From contig OX387183.1 in assembly GCA_947561395.2 (NCBI GenBank), positions 36,010,853 to 36,074,852 on the forward strand: a stretch of DNA of 64,000 nt, read 5' to 3'. This document shows positions 23,121 through 34,266 of the stretch, in pieces. How positions within the stretch are numbered: the first letter of the stretch is position 1; every line of letters begins with the position of its first letter. The notes beneath the pieces were generated by a model, which saw nothing but the letters and a program-made list of their open reading frames with translations, made no database searches and was not told the DNA's origin. A program made the position numbers and the translations under genes. The stretch is from Buxus sempervirens (lineage: Eukaryota; Streptophyta; Magnoliopsida; Buxales; Buxaceae).

Positions 23121-25612
23121 GCACATGACATTGCCACATGATAAAAGTCCTCCCAATCCCATACGTGAAGGGTCTCTCATTTTTTGGTTGCTGGAGTTTT
23201 TTCAAGAGAGCTTTCTCTTTCTCCATCTCCCCAAAAAACCCTAGCCTAAAGCCTATCTTGACCCTCCATCCTCCATCCTTTCTTCATCTCCATCACTTAA
23301 ACACTTAGAGGAGAAGAGAAGCTTGTTGGTGGTGTTTGAAGGTGCTGCTCCAGCTGCTGCTCAGCCTCAAAGAAGTGTCCCTACACTTCTCCAGAGCCAA
23401 AGAACCCCAGGTGAGGTTCCATATCACGTTGTATTACACATATATTTTAATGGGGATTTTCTAAAGATTTTCTAACCTTGTTTTCTTCCCTAGCATAAGC
23501 CTGATTTTAATGCCTATTGGCATGGTTTTTTCTTTTGTTTTGGTGATAACATGGAGGTCTCCAAGGGTGAGGGAGACCCCATGCATGATTCCATGGGTGT
23601 GTGAGCAATCTCTCCCCATTTCTCATGGCTTTTAGGGGCTGTCGGCCAGCATTCCCATCTCACTGGTTTGAAGAAGGAGCTTGTTCCTTCTTGATTTTCA
23701 ATCTTTTGTATTCCTTGTGTAACCCCCCTTTACCCTTTCTTTAAATGTTTTTCTTAAGCTAGATAGATTAATATAAATATGCTATAAATTTGTATGGGAT
23801 GCATGTTGAATTTCATATTCTTTATTTAGTTTGCTTGTGCATGGTTTAACTATTATTTTAAGCATATATAAAGTTCACTCATCATTTATTAGTACTAGGA
23901 ACATGCATATGAATTGAGCAATGGTTTTCTTGTTAGTATCTTGCATATTCTTGCCTTACCATATTTTTACCTTATATCGGTCATTGTTTGCCTATGAGAA
24001 ATCAGTCCCCTTTTTTCTTCATGTATAAGATTACATGACCATGCATTAGGAAAATACTTTAGCTATTTCTCCTTTCATTCATTATTTAGTTGTAAATTGT
24101 ACATGAGTACTTACTTCGGCTTTTAGGCACAGAAAAGCTCACACACACACATACTTTTGAAGTGAAGCATATCTCTTTGAATCCATGTCATTAACTCTTA
24201 TTCATATACCTTGGTTCTTGATTTTTGGAGTGAAGGAATGACCAAAACAGGGACTCTTGTGTTCCTGTTTCTTCACCAAATCTGGTTCAAAGCAAAGAGA
24301 AGCTGAAGCCCTAGCCTTCTCCTTGGATCTTGATTTTAAACCCCCAAAAAGAAACCCATGAGCTTCTGTCGAAACCACTGGAAGCCCACACAGGGGCCCA
24401 CACAATTGCTGGAACATCTCTAAGAGCCCAGAAATCCGAACCCAAAGTAGAAATCTCAAAAATCCTGTTTTTGAGCTGATCTGACAACTCAGGTCGGATT
24501 AGCAGAGGTTTTTATTTGTAGCCGACACTTTAGGTCGGCTACACTGCTGAAATGCCCATTGCTGCTGTTTTGCGATCTTTTGCTATTCTTGTGCCTTGTT
24601 GATCAATCCGAACGAACCAAAAGGGTTACCGGGTCAACCGGAGACCCAAGATGGACCATGGACTGACCCAGTCCAATTTGATTTCCGGTGGGCCTTCCAA
24701 CGGGGCCCACCAAGCCCGACAAACTTACTTTTGCTAAATCAAGATAACCTAACTGAATGAGTGGGCCACACCATTGGAGGCCCACCAAAAGCCCAACTTG
24801 GGAAGCATGATGCTTAGATTTAGGCATGGTTTGGCCGAGACCACGGGTAGGGCCTATCGGGCCCACTAAGCCCATTGAACCTAACCAAGGTTAAGGTTTC
24901 AAAGCCTTAACTCAAGAAGCCTTAGGCTTTCAAGCCCAAGCCCAAGTAAAGGGCCCCAAGCCCAATGCCTGGCCCATTTTGGCACAGTTAATCAAGATAA
25001 TCTCAAAATCACTTGGCAACCAACTGTGTGGCCCACTCAAGGGCCCACAAAGCAATCCCGGCCCACTTTGGCATGAAAATCCACTTAAATAATCAAACTT
25101 GAATTTCAAAATAAAATCAATTCATTGAACCAAAGCCCAAAGGGCCTCGCAGGCTTAGACCGAGGCCCACCAGGGGACACGTGGGCTCAACCAAACCCAC
25201 CAAGGAATCCGCGGGCCTTCTAACGGGGCCCGCCCAATCAGACTCATCTCATCTTTAACTAAAAAGATAAAATCAAGTAAAGGGACCCACACCGCTTTGA
25301 CGGTCCCGCCAGACTTAACCAAATTGAATGCTGGAATAGGAATCGGGTGAATGAGAGACCAAAGTTGACTCAAACTAGGGAAACCCATGGGACCCGTCTT
25401 TTGACGGGGCGGACCGGGGTGTCTATGGACTTCCCCGGATCGTAACCGAGAACTTGCTTAGAATCTCAAGTCACAAACCAAGCCATAATAGACAAAAATA
25501 GGCAACCAGGTGTTTGCCTACACCCCATCAGGCAGTGGCGACTCCAAACAAATCCCGAGGCACGCATCATTTTGCATGCGCCTCGTCGTGTGACCAAAAT
25601 CAGGTGCGCACA

Positions 25613-25617
25613 GCTAG
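25613..25617. repeat. 5-bp target duplication of the family A solo LTR (right)
   Basis: GCTAG after GGTGCGCACA, identical to 22193-22197. Confidence 0.9.
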
Positions 25618-26189
25618 GTACGCTGATAAGATGTACTAGACCAAGATGCCTGACACAACTCATTTTGCAGGTTACAAATGACCCCACTTGATGTATCAAA
25701 TGCTTTTCAAATGGTAAAGAGCCAGATTTCTAAAAGTGGCAAATGTTCGGCAAACTCCCATCTGTCCATGCATATTTCTACATGACCGCAATACATGAAC
25801 AAAATTTCAGTCCAGATAACACTTTCCACATGCTAAATAATCATTTCCTAAAATTTAAATTCTTTCTTATAAATAACTCAAAAATATTAAAATTCTTTCT
25901 TAGTGGTCAACAGAAAACTTTGAGAACAATGGAGGCCACCTTTTGAGCTGTTATACTCAAAACAGTTCTGATCATGGGATATGAAAAACATGAATTGATA
26001 TTTATTCAAGAGGTATATAACAAAAAAAAACAAATAGATTATGAAAAATTGACCTCTACTCCGTGAAGAAGGGCACTTTGAGAAATGAAGCCTGGCAAGT
26101 GAAAAATAGGAAACAGTGAAAGTTATATGATAAAAATTTGTATATTGAACAAAATGCAAGCAAATTTCATAATAAAAAGCGAGAGGGAC

Positions 26190-26322
26190 CTCTTCATCAA
26201 ACAATACGATCGCATGCTGTAAAGCCTCTGTTATATATGAAGGGAACAATTCATTGTGATTTGCAGCCTTTACTCCCAAACGATAACTTGATGGTGGTAA
26301 AGGTGTTACATATTACAGATGT
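26190..26322 (-). pseudogene. Captured exon resembling a plant FAD-dependent oxidoreductase
   Basis: The minus strand reads PSSYRLGVKAANHNELFPSY, then ITEALQHAIVLFDEE, then a possible GT donor. This resembles the C-terminal part of plastid FAD/NAD(P)-binding oxidoreductases, which have a 'SYRLGVK…LFP…I..AL..SI..FD' stretch. I recognise it only from memory of the family, so the identity is tentative. Its exon shape and setting next to the acetyl-CoA acetyltransferase fragment fit gene capture by the MULE. Confidence 0.45.
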
Positions 26323-26425
26323 TACAACGTAAATATTAAGCACAAAAATAAAAATCCATGAATATGCATGGTGAAAATCCATGGACAGATTCACATGGAG
26401 CACATGGGTTGAGGAAAAAAAAAAC

Positions 26426-26564
26426 CTGCTACACTCTTGTTATTCTATGCTGATCTGCACATAGTTCAGCACAAACTCCCATGCCAAAATCATTATAAAC
26501 ATCCCACAAGCCATCTTTAACCATCCCATCGATAACAGTATCATGCCCAAGTCGAGAGCCCTTT
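26426..26564 (-). pseudogene. Captured exon of acetyl-CoA C-acetyltransferase (thiolase)
   Basis: Between a ctgtag acceptor and a CAG/GTTTTT donor the minus strand reads KGSRLGHDTVIDGMVKDGLW, then DVYNDFGMGVCAELCADQHR, then ITRV-stop-Q. This is a signature segment of cytosolic acetoacetyl-CoA thiolase (two acetyl-CoA to acetoacetyl-CoA, first step of the mevalonate route). The expected acidic residues after ITR are replaced by Val and a TAG stop, so the fragment is decayed. It is the same strand as the anthranilate synthase pieces. Confidence 0.85.
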
Positions 26565-26906
26565 CTACAGAAACAAATACGATCAAGTAGTAAGCAAATA
26601 GTAGCATTTCTTTAAAACTATTTTATCAATGGGTATCAAATACCTTATAAACTAGTGCAGGACCAATTCGGCCTATTAAGGAAGTTTCATTTCTGGGCTT
26701 ATAAATCTGGTGAATAACGCATGTCCCTTACAAATGTGCTCCAAATTTATCTCTTTTCTTCCTCATTTTGTAGCTGGACCTGCATTCACAGATTTCACAT
26801 TCACTTAAGTAACTATAAAGAACAAAGACGAAACAAAACCAATTTTGAATGACAATAATAGTCAGCACATGTTAAGTATTTATACAATTCTACTACAATC
26901 TCTTTT

Positions 26907-28652
26907 CTACAAGACTTGGTTCTCGGAACCAGGTCTAGTGCGGAACATACCATCTTGCCCACCCATTTGGGATACATAAGCGATAGCCATCTCATACTCA
27001 TCCTGCAATATGCGCAACGATGCACGCATGCGATCCAATGCTTGTTGGGATACCTAACAACAAATTATTCATAATTTAGAACATTGTAAAACATGTCAAC
27101 AACGCCGACGACCCACGTAGGGGTGACAAGTCTTACTGGATCAATCCCTGGAATAGGTCCTTCATCAACATCTCTAACTCCTTCCTCAGAACGCACCATG
27201 AGTGGCACCACCTGCATCGACTACACTATATTAATAGCTCATTCACAGTAGACCATGTAGAATATGAATGGGCATAGAAAATGATGTTTTACCTCCCCAT
27301 TGCCATAGCCGCCCGCTGATTTTTCAGCCTTCTCCCGTGACTTCACACGATCGTCGGGCCACCACCCCAGACGTGGCGTTGGACGACTTGATTCAATATC
27401 ACCAAGCCATACAACTTCATAGTAGAAAAGCTGAAACATTAAGAAAATATGGGACATCATGGTGTTTTCAGCATATACTTGTCGCATTGAACCAATACAA
27501 CCAAAAACAAATCAGGGACAAACATACCTGTAAAAATAGGAGGCATCCACCAATGTTGGTTTTTTTTTCTCCCGATATATCACAATTTCATTAAACAACA
27601 CATCAAGTACAAAAGCAGCCCAATTGTACTGCCCAACCCTACTAATATTAGCTACGGCATGTAGAAAATGAAGCTTCACATGTGGATTCGAACCCGGGCA
27701 TAACAAACATCCCACAAGAAATAGTACAAATGCCCGTTGAAAGGCATGGGCGGACCCTAGAGTGTCCAATCTGGACTCTATATCGTTTAGTGCTATGCCA
27801 TGCCTATCAAAAGTAAAGCTTGCACGAAGCTGGGCAAGCTGCTCACTGGGACCATCTATGACAACCTTGGGGCCTTCGCTCCTAAGGCCCAAGATGGTAC
27901 TTACAGCGGCGGGGGTAATGGGGACAACCGAGGGACCAATCCTCAAACTACGACTATCTACATCAATGTGGTCTACTAACCAGGCGCAAAGCTTCACACA
28001 TAGGGATGTGCAACGCATCTGGAGAAGAGAACCAAATCCTATCCAACAACTACACGTCGCTGGTCCTCGTCAAGCAAAGTCACAAAATGCACAAATCGCT
28101 TTGGGGAGCATCTTGTTCCCAGAGACACCTACACTTAGATAAACATGTGTTAGTATAATGCAACTGCATACAAAACATTCATAATGTTCAAGAAATCAAG
28201 TTATACCTTTCCTCTTATTTTTCCTATTGGAGTCGGAGTCGCTACCAACCACTCTGTCATTCATTCATTGTATAATTCTTTATACTTCTGCTTTGCACTA
28301 TCATCCATCGCTTTCCATAGCCCTTGTGCCTCCTACGTGATCTACAAAATAGTGATGCCATTGTATTTATTACAATTGACACTATAAACATTATCAATTG
28401 ATATATAGTACTTTAACCAACTCACCGTCGTGACATTTATGGAAGACCTACTGCCCCGGCACGTTTGAAGGTACTCATTCCTGTAAGAAGTAAGCATAAC
28501 ATTAGAAATCCCCTTAGTTCGGGTTTGGAGAGTAAAACAACAATGCTTTATCAGTTTATACTTCATCACCTGAATATGAGGAAGGCGTTGGCAGGACGCG
28601 ATGGGCCACTAGAAGAACTAGCGGACACGACATTCTTCTTGTTCTTACCCAT
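26907..28652 (-). pseudogene. MULE gene joining an HMG-box-like N-terminus to a transposon mobile domain
   Basis: Exons on the minus strand: 28652-28570, 28480-28426, 28341-28207, 28128-27528, about 27440-27290, 27211-27137 and 27053-26907 (stop TAG). Exons 1-3 read MGKNKK…SRPANAFLIFR, then NEYLQTCRG…INVTT, then IT-stop-EAQGLWKAMDDSAKQKYK. The PxNAFxxFR…W…K.KY layout is that of an HMG box. Exon 4 holds a domain (RFVHFVTLLDEDQRR … LCAWLVDHIDVDSRSLRIG … FVLDVLFNEI) of the kind linked to Ulp1-bearing MULEs and plant mobile-domain proteins. Exons 6-7 read VVPLMVRSEEGVRDVD…IDP and VSQQALDRMRASLRIL…. Defects: TAG and TGA stops in exon 3, a one-base slip in exon 4 near 28030, and an unclear exon 4-5 junction. 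The fusion itself is inferred from exon order and phase; exons 1-3 and 6-7 are in phase. Confidence 0.7.
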
Positions 28653-29104
28653 TATTGAGTTGCAACTAACTAGATTGAGGCTCACGAATACTAAAACCAA
28701 AGAAGGTTAGTAGTAATTACATACCAGGTAAGATTACAAACACAAACAGTCATAGTAAGGCAACATTACAACTACCCAAAGTCATAATAAACACACAAAA
28801 AATGTTTCACAATGCCACTAAAAAACAACCAACAACAAAGTAAATATGTTTCACAACCAACATGTTTCACAATGTTACTAACACGACTATGTGGCAAACC
28901 ACTTCTTCATAAAATAGTAATAAAAATAAGAGATCGTGGGGTTGTTGATCAAATGTTGCCACATACTACAACCCCCAGCAAAACACATCACGCCAACCTG
29001 CAAATTAGACGTCGGTAAGTCAAAGTTAATTACAGCAAGAACTTAGATGCATGAATAAATGTAAGGTGGACTACAACAACCTGCACATTATACCATGCCA
29101 GTCT
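28653..29104. other. Spacer between the two minus-strand MULE genes
   Basis: No recognised coding. It contains the transposase 3' flank and the upstream region of the HMG-box gene, with repeated caacatgtttcacaatg words (about 28810-28880). Confidence 0.4.
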
Positions 29105-31394
29105 CTATATTGAAGCTCCGCAACTTGCTCGGTTGTGTCCAACACCCTTGCATCTGGAACAATGAACCTGTCGCTTGTCTTGGAATTGCGATTCAATGCG
29201 CTTCTGCTTAGGGCGCCCTGGACGTCTTGCTGTCTTTGGTGGGAACGAAATAGATGGGGTTTCACTTGAATCTGCTATGGAAACCATGCCGATGTCCTCA
29301 ACCATGGGGAAGTCATGTGTTAACACAACATGCATCAATTCGTCGTATATCAACCCTTGCGTTGCCTTGTGGTAGCATAGGTCGACAAAGTCATACACAT
29401 TGAGCCTTACCAAGTTCTGGACGGCACATGCGTGTGCACAAGGAATGCCCACCATCTGCCACTGTTTGCACATACACTCACAACGGATTAAATGCACCAT
29501 GATATATGTTTCATCACCTCTAACTTCGTATTCGTGTTGCCCACATTGAATGACACCCAGCCCCAATGCTCTAGTGAGATTCTCCTAAATCTTGGCATCA
29601 ATTCGACCACCGACATTGAACGCCCACGTGTCAATACAACTCTTCTTCCTCACCAATAGCTCTGTCAGCTTTACTCGATGTGCATTAATAAACCACATTA
29701 CAAGCAATTTCCTTTCTTCCACCATCCAATCATTGAATGACTCCGCTAAATTTGAATTCAGCTTATCCCACCGTTTCATAGGGAACAATGAATTTGCCCA
29801 ATGTTGGGGCCCATTTCTCCTCACCCAGTCAGCTAGGTCAGGTGCATATTCATGCATGGCAAACAATGGCTTATCGTAGTCCCAAGGGAGCCTTGCGTAA
29901 GTAATATCATCAAGTAACCGTAAGGCAAATTTCTTTCCCTCCCTCAAATGAAAGGATCCGACGAATTTACTAAAGTTTTCCTTCAGATGTCGAAGACAAT
30001 GAGAGTGGTTCCTAGCGCCAAAGGTAGAACTTACTGTAGTTATAATGCTTTGATTCCTGTCACTTACAATGACTAAATCCTCTCTGGCACCTATGGATGA
30101 CTTAAGAAGTTATAGAAACCACATCCAATCCTCATTATTCTCAGCACTAACAATTGCAAAGGCAATTGAAAACATGCCGTCATCAGCATTGAGGGCTGTA
30201 GCAGAAAGCAACGTGACCTGGTATGGCCCGCTAAGATGACTTCCATCAATGAACAGTAGTGGTCTGCAACCGACCGCAAATCCCCTCAAGGAACAACCAT
30301 AAGCAATAAACAATTGCTTAAATTTTCCATCTTCACTTGTTAACCAACTTGCCACTGTGCCAGGATTAGTCTCTTGCAGCCATTCACACATCCATGGGAT
30401 GAACTTATAAGACTCCTCCACAATACCATCTATCCTCTGTTTCGCCTTTTCATTGCTCCTCCGACATTGATGATATGTCAATGGCATTGCATGATCATGA
30501 TAAAAGTCCTTGCCAATTTGTCGTGGCAAGTAACTTGGAGTGTTCCTAATTGTCTTCTCAATCACACCCGAAAGCCACTTCGTTCTCACAACCAGTTTCA
30601 TAGAAAATTGGTCTTGGGCTGAGTGTCTATGCTCCTTCTCAAACTTCATCACCCTCATAAAACTCGTATCCCTCACACGTCTTGCAGTTACCTTCCAAGG
30701 ACAATCCGTGCCTGCACAACGGACACTAATATATGCTAGACAATTTTTTTTCATCACATATTCAAACCTATTGGCAATGGCATGCTTGTACACTGCTTTT
30801 CTAAACTCCTCAAGGGTCTTAAATATCTGGTCGACCTCAGTAATTGCATCCTGCCATAGACTAGATACAAGCGGACCTCTGCTGAATTCAGTGCAACTTT
30901 CAAGAAGCGGAGTCTCCCAATCCTCTACTTCATCGTCATTGCACGGAAGTACAGAGTGACCACTTAAAGGTACACTCGTCCTAAAATTACAAAATATATG
31001 ACTATCACTACATGCAATATGGAGAAAACGTAATCCCATGTACGGTTAATGAAAATTACCTCCGACAAGTGTCTCGTTCTTGTGATGATCCCTCATCATA
31101 ATAGACATAAATGTTGGCGCAACCCTCGTTGTAGCGAAATAGGTACGATAATGCATCTTGATCAGTGAGTGCCAGTAGAACGCTCTTGTCAAACTTGACT
31201 GAGTACTTCATACTCACACTCACCGGGGATATATTCAATAACCGACAAACAGCGTCAACTACCTCAGTATAATTCATGTTGCTATTTAGATCGATACCCT
31301 TACTACTTTCCCCACTATACCCCATTGACCCATCTTCCTTGGTGATTATTTGTCCTCCAATGTGAAAAAAACAGAATAGAATCGTTGCTGACAT
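29105..31394 (-). pseudogene. MURA-type MULE transposase, two in-frame stops
   Basis: Exon 1 (31394-31060) encodes a PB1-like N-terminal region (GGQIITKEDGSMGYSGESSK … LTDQDALSYL … IYVYYDEG). After an 80-base GT-AG intron, exon 2 (30980-29105) holds the MuDR DNA-binding region (FKTLEEFRKAVYKHAIANRF … CPWKVTARRV), the DDE core (first Asp in LLFIDGSHL, second in LVIVSDRNQS), a SWIM finger (CMCKQWQMVGIPCAHA) and a C-terminal CCHC knuckle (CSRCKGVGHNRASC). The joined frame is about 736 codons, normal for MURA transposases. Stops interrupt it at 30112-30110 (TAA after WMWFL) and 29587-29585 (TAG before ENLTRA); otherwise it is one frame. Function of intact relatives: binding TIRs and catalysing excision and insertion in the nucleus. 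Its promoter probably lies in the right TIR. Confidence 0.92.
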
Positions 31395-32724
31395 TATGCA
31401 CTGTCCACCGAATTGAATTCAATTCTTCATATCAAAATATTATGGAAAAAATCTAATTTGAAATATTACAACATACTAAAATAAATATGGCTCACAAGAT
31501 AAGAATACATAGACAGATCAGGTATGTCAGTCAATTCCCCTCAAATCCCCTCAAATTAATTGAAGACAGATGTTGGGGAAGACTTTAGACAAAAAAAGAT
31601 TGTAAATAAAAAAAAAGGTAATGCTTTAGACTAACACCATGGTCTGAACTTCACAATAGTTAGGATGCATTCACCTAGAGGCACCTTGGCACCTAGAGGC
31701 ACTTTGGCACCTTTGCCTTCATATACAAAGATTACCTCTTCATAATACTTCAAGAAGACTCAGAACGTCAAAAATATACTTCAAAAGCACTTCTATTCCA
31801 ATATAATAACACTTAATGGATCTCTTCTTATCCTAGTAACCACCAATAGAAATATCCCGATTATGGGAATGGCTACTAAACCTCAACATTAACCAAAACC
31901 TAGTAAATCAATAATCAAAGAAGGCAATTGACACAGTTTTTTCTACCAAGGCAACACTAACCACCGTCTACATCAAGACAACCCACAAACATCTCTACAA
32001 CAACAAGGATTAGAACTTCTTAACATCATGTACAAACTACAATGACCAAATAATTCACTGACAAATGAACGAAAAAAATTGACTCCTGTGAGCTTCTCAT
32101 TAAATTGCCCATTTCAACTGAGACCTGTGAGCTTCTCATTAAAGCAGTCACAGAATAGAACACAGAAACACCCTTAAACAGAAGATTTCCAAACGCCCCA
32201 GTTAAAATACCAAATAAACGAAGAAATAAGCCGAAATTCAAATACCAATAAACTCAAGAACCCCATTTCGTTAAGGCAAACAACTCATATTCAAATTCAA
32301 GCCTTTTTTGCAACAAGATTACCATTTAAATAGGTGGAAATATGCAAATGTGCAAATTCAAATTCAATTAAATATGCAAATGTTTTAGGGAAAATCAAAT
32401 TCAAGGAACGCACTCGGCAGCTACCTGGTCGCCGGCGGCAGCATTCCCTATGGCGACGAACAGCAACTTCGATGAAACAACAAGGTTGCCCACAGCAACA
32501 CTCCACACAGCAACAAAAACCAACTTCAATGAAACAGCAAGGTCATTGACGGCAACACTCCCACGGCGATAAACTTCAACCGCAGTGGCTCTCCAACGAC
32601 CAATGCCTCAATGTGTGCAAACAGAAAAGGGGTTTCGATTATAGAGGGTTAATGAACGATGGAGAGGGAAAAATGAGCGAAACAAATGGAGGAGGAGAGG
32701 GTTTCGTCCAGATAACAAGGGGGT
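31395..32724. other. MULE interior between the transposase and the right TIR
   Basis: This should be the 5' leader/promoter side of the transposase. No open frame is convincing. Small repeats are visible: cacctagaggca twice at about 31672-31700, ctgtgagcttctcattaaa twice at about 32086-32140, and a caac/gatgaaacaacaaggt repeat at about 32455-32550. Confidence 0.4.
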
Positions 32725-33335
32725 TTTTGGAGAAGAAGAGGTCAATGGGGAAGGAGAATGGGAGAAAGTTGGTCGGCGTTCGTCGGCCTTGAAGAAAACG
32801 AAAATGTGAGTGGGGAAACAACCTGCATTCGTCGGCGAAGAGAGGAATGGGGGAAGGAGAGGGTTTCGTCTAAATAGCAAAGGGTCTTTTGGAGAAGAAG
32901 ACGTCAATGGGGAAGGATAATGGGGTAATTTTCGTCGGAGTTCATCGGCCTTGGAGACGAAGAAAATGTTGGTGGGGAACAAGACACGTTCATTGGCGAA
33001 GAGAGGAAGAAACAGGGAACTAGATGTTCGTCAACCCTGGTATTTTCACACAGCAGAGGAGAGAAACAGGACGAGAGGGAAACACGCACGTGTTTCCCTC
33101 TCTTTCACCCTTTTATTCAGGGGTAATTTGGGCATTCCAAATACGTAAATGTGCAATGACGTGCGTGTTTCCCTCTCTTTCCCCCTTTTATTCAGGGGTA
33201 ATTTGGGTATTCCAAATACGTAAATGTGCAATGACCCCTTCCCTTAATTATTTCTCAAAAGTGGCATGTTTTTATAATTACGCATCTTTATGGCATGTTG
33301 TTGGTAGTAAAGTAGCACTTTTTCATAATTTTCCC
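32725..33335 (-). repeat. Right terminal inverted repeat of the MULE
   Basis: Reverse complement of the left TIR, ending …CATAATTTTCCC. It is longer because a 75-base segment is tandemly duplicated: tgtttccctctcttt…gtgcaatgac starts at 33091 and again at 33166. The inner part holds the ccattgacctcttcttctcc and gccgacgaa repeats seen on the left. Confidence 0.9.
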
Positions 33336-33344
33336 AAATCTTTT
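33336..33344. repeat. 9-bp target-site duplication of the MULE, right copy
   Basis: AAATCTTTT, identical to 10389-10397, directly after the MULE terminus CCC. Confidence 0.95.
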
Positions 33345-33644
33345 CTGCAAGAGCTCTTCTGCGACAACTGTCGCTCTTCTGCCCCAACGACAACTGTTTC
33401 TGCGGCGACTTTCCCAACGCCACGTTCACGCACGGAGTCTCATCTGCCTCAGCCGGCTTTTCTCCTCTTCCTCTATACGGTTTCTCTTTCGGCCACCACC
33501 TATTTCCGGCCAGTGTGATGCTGCTGTTCCTGGCGACCCTGTCCACGCTTGCAAGTCGATGATAAACCTAGATCGTGTTGCCTTGATCCCTCTTGGTTTT
33601 TGGCGATCCCAGCAACTTCCGCGGCCGTTTAATCCCCAAAACAG
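33345..33644 (+). other. Possible 5'-UTR/first exon of a host gene beside the MULE insertion
   Basis: This stretch is less AT-rich and pyrimidine/CG-richer than its surroundings (ctcatctgcctcagccggc, ttcctggcgaccctgtccac) and is followed by ttaatccccaaaacagtgag, in the style of plant 5' UTR exons. No protein is recognised. MULEs prefer to insert near the 5' ends of genes, so a gene start here would fit. The next convincing downstream coding exon on this strand is the TatB-like gene at 57389, too far away to connect without transcripts. Confidence 0.3.
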
Positions 33645-34266
33645 TGAGTTAATAAATTCGTTTCTCCCCCTCTTTAAGTCCTCCGTTGAATCCATCCGTT
33701 GCATGGCCGAATGCTGCAACCTGTTAATACTTGAATTGTTGGCCGAATGCTCCTACTTTGTAATTTTAGTCTTTGGGATTTCATCCTACGGTGGGATGGA
33801 ATGTTTCCTGCAAGGAATTTTTAAACTCAGTATAATTCTTGATCATCTCGGTTATAAGCTGTTCTCAACATTGCGGAGTAGCATGTTGAATTTGTTTCTA
33901 ATAACACGAATGTCTCATGTTTGTTGAAGTGCTTGAGTTAACTGGATTTTTTTTTCTTTGTTTTCCTTCATTCCCCATTTCTCATGTTATTCTGTGTTTT
34001 ATTTTTCCAACAACTTGCCATGACCAAATGATCAAAATACCTCAAGGAATTCATGTTGATCAAACCCCTCTAAACCTATGGGCACACATTCTTTGTTTTC
34101 CTTCATTCCCCATTTCTCATGTTTTTTTTTATTTATGTAAATAAAGGGAAAATATATGCTTTATCAACAACCCTTTAATGCTTCTCCTGTTTGAGAAATC
34201 ATAGCTGCCTCTGTTTTCTAGCTCAAGTAGAGGAGAAAAATAAGAGGAATTAAGAAGTTTGGGGAG

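Larger units (their letters stand above)
22198..25612 (+). mobile_element. Complete family A solo LTR, 3415 bp
   Basis: It starts TGTAAGCACC and ends GGTGCGCACA, with TG…CA termini and a perfect GCTAG target duplication on both sides. It holds tandem units (22660-22890), (CT)n/(CATG)n microsatellites (22920-23120), and a 3' region rich in ggcccac words ending in ccggggtgtctatggactt and cagtggcgactcc. That last phrase is typical of very large plant Ty3-type (Tat/Ogre-like) LTR ends; the lineage is an inference. No internal coding is present. It interrupts the MULE between the anthranilate synthase and FAD-oxidoreductase fragments. Confidence 0.93.
10398..33335. mobile_element. Giant Mutator-like element (MULE) with TIRs, transposase and Ulp1 protease
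   Basis: Its ends are GGGAAAATTATG and the reverse complement CATAATTTTCCC, flanked by the perfect 9-bp duplication AAATCTTTT. The terminal inverted repeats run about 550 bp (left) and 610 bp (right). Inside, minus-strand genes lead in from the right TIR (MURA-type transposase, then an HMG-box/mobile-domain gene) and plus-strand genes lead in from the left (Ulp1 protease, double-GRF protein). Exon-sized pieces of host genes and two solo LTRs are embedded. The span is 22,938 bp; subtracting the LTR insertions and their duplications leaves about 16.6 kb. Ulp1-bearing MULEs are known in plants; the gene set here is unusual. The transposase and protease genes carry stops, so this copy is probably not autonomous. 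Confidence 0.93.

Noticed and set aside
22893-23244. Open frames rich in Leu-Ser in several registers
   Set aside because: They come from (CT)n microsatellite runs inside a solo LTR, and both strands and multiple frames are open for the same reason.
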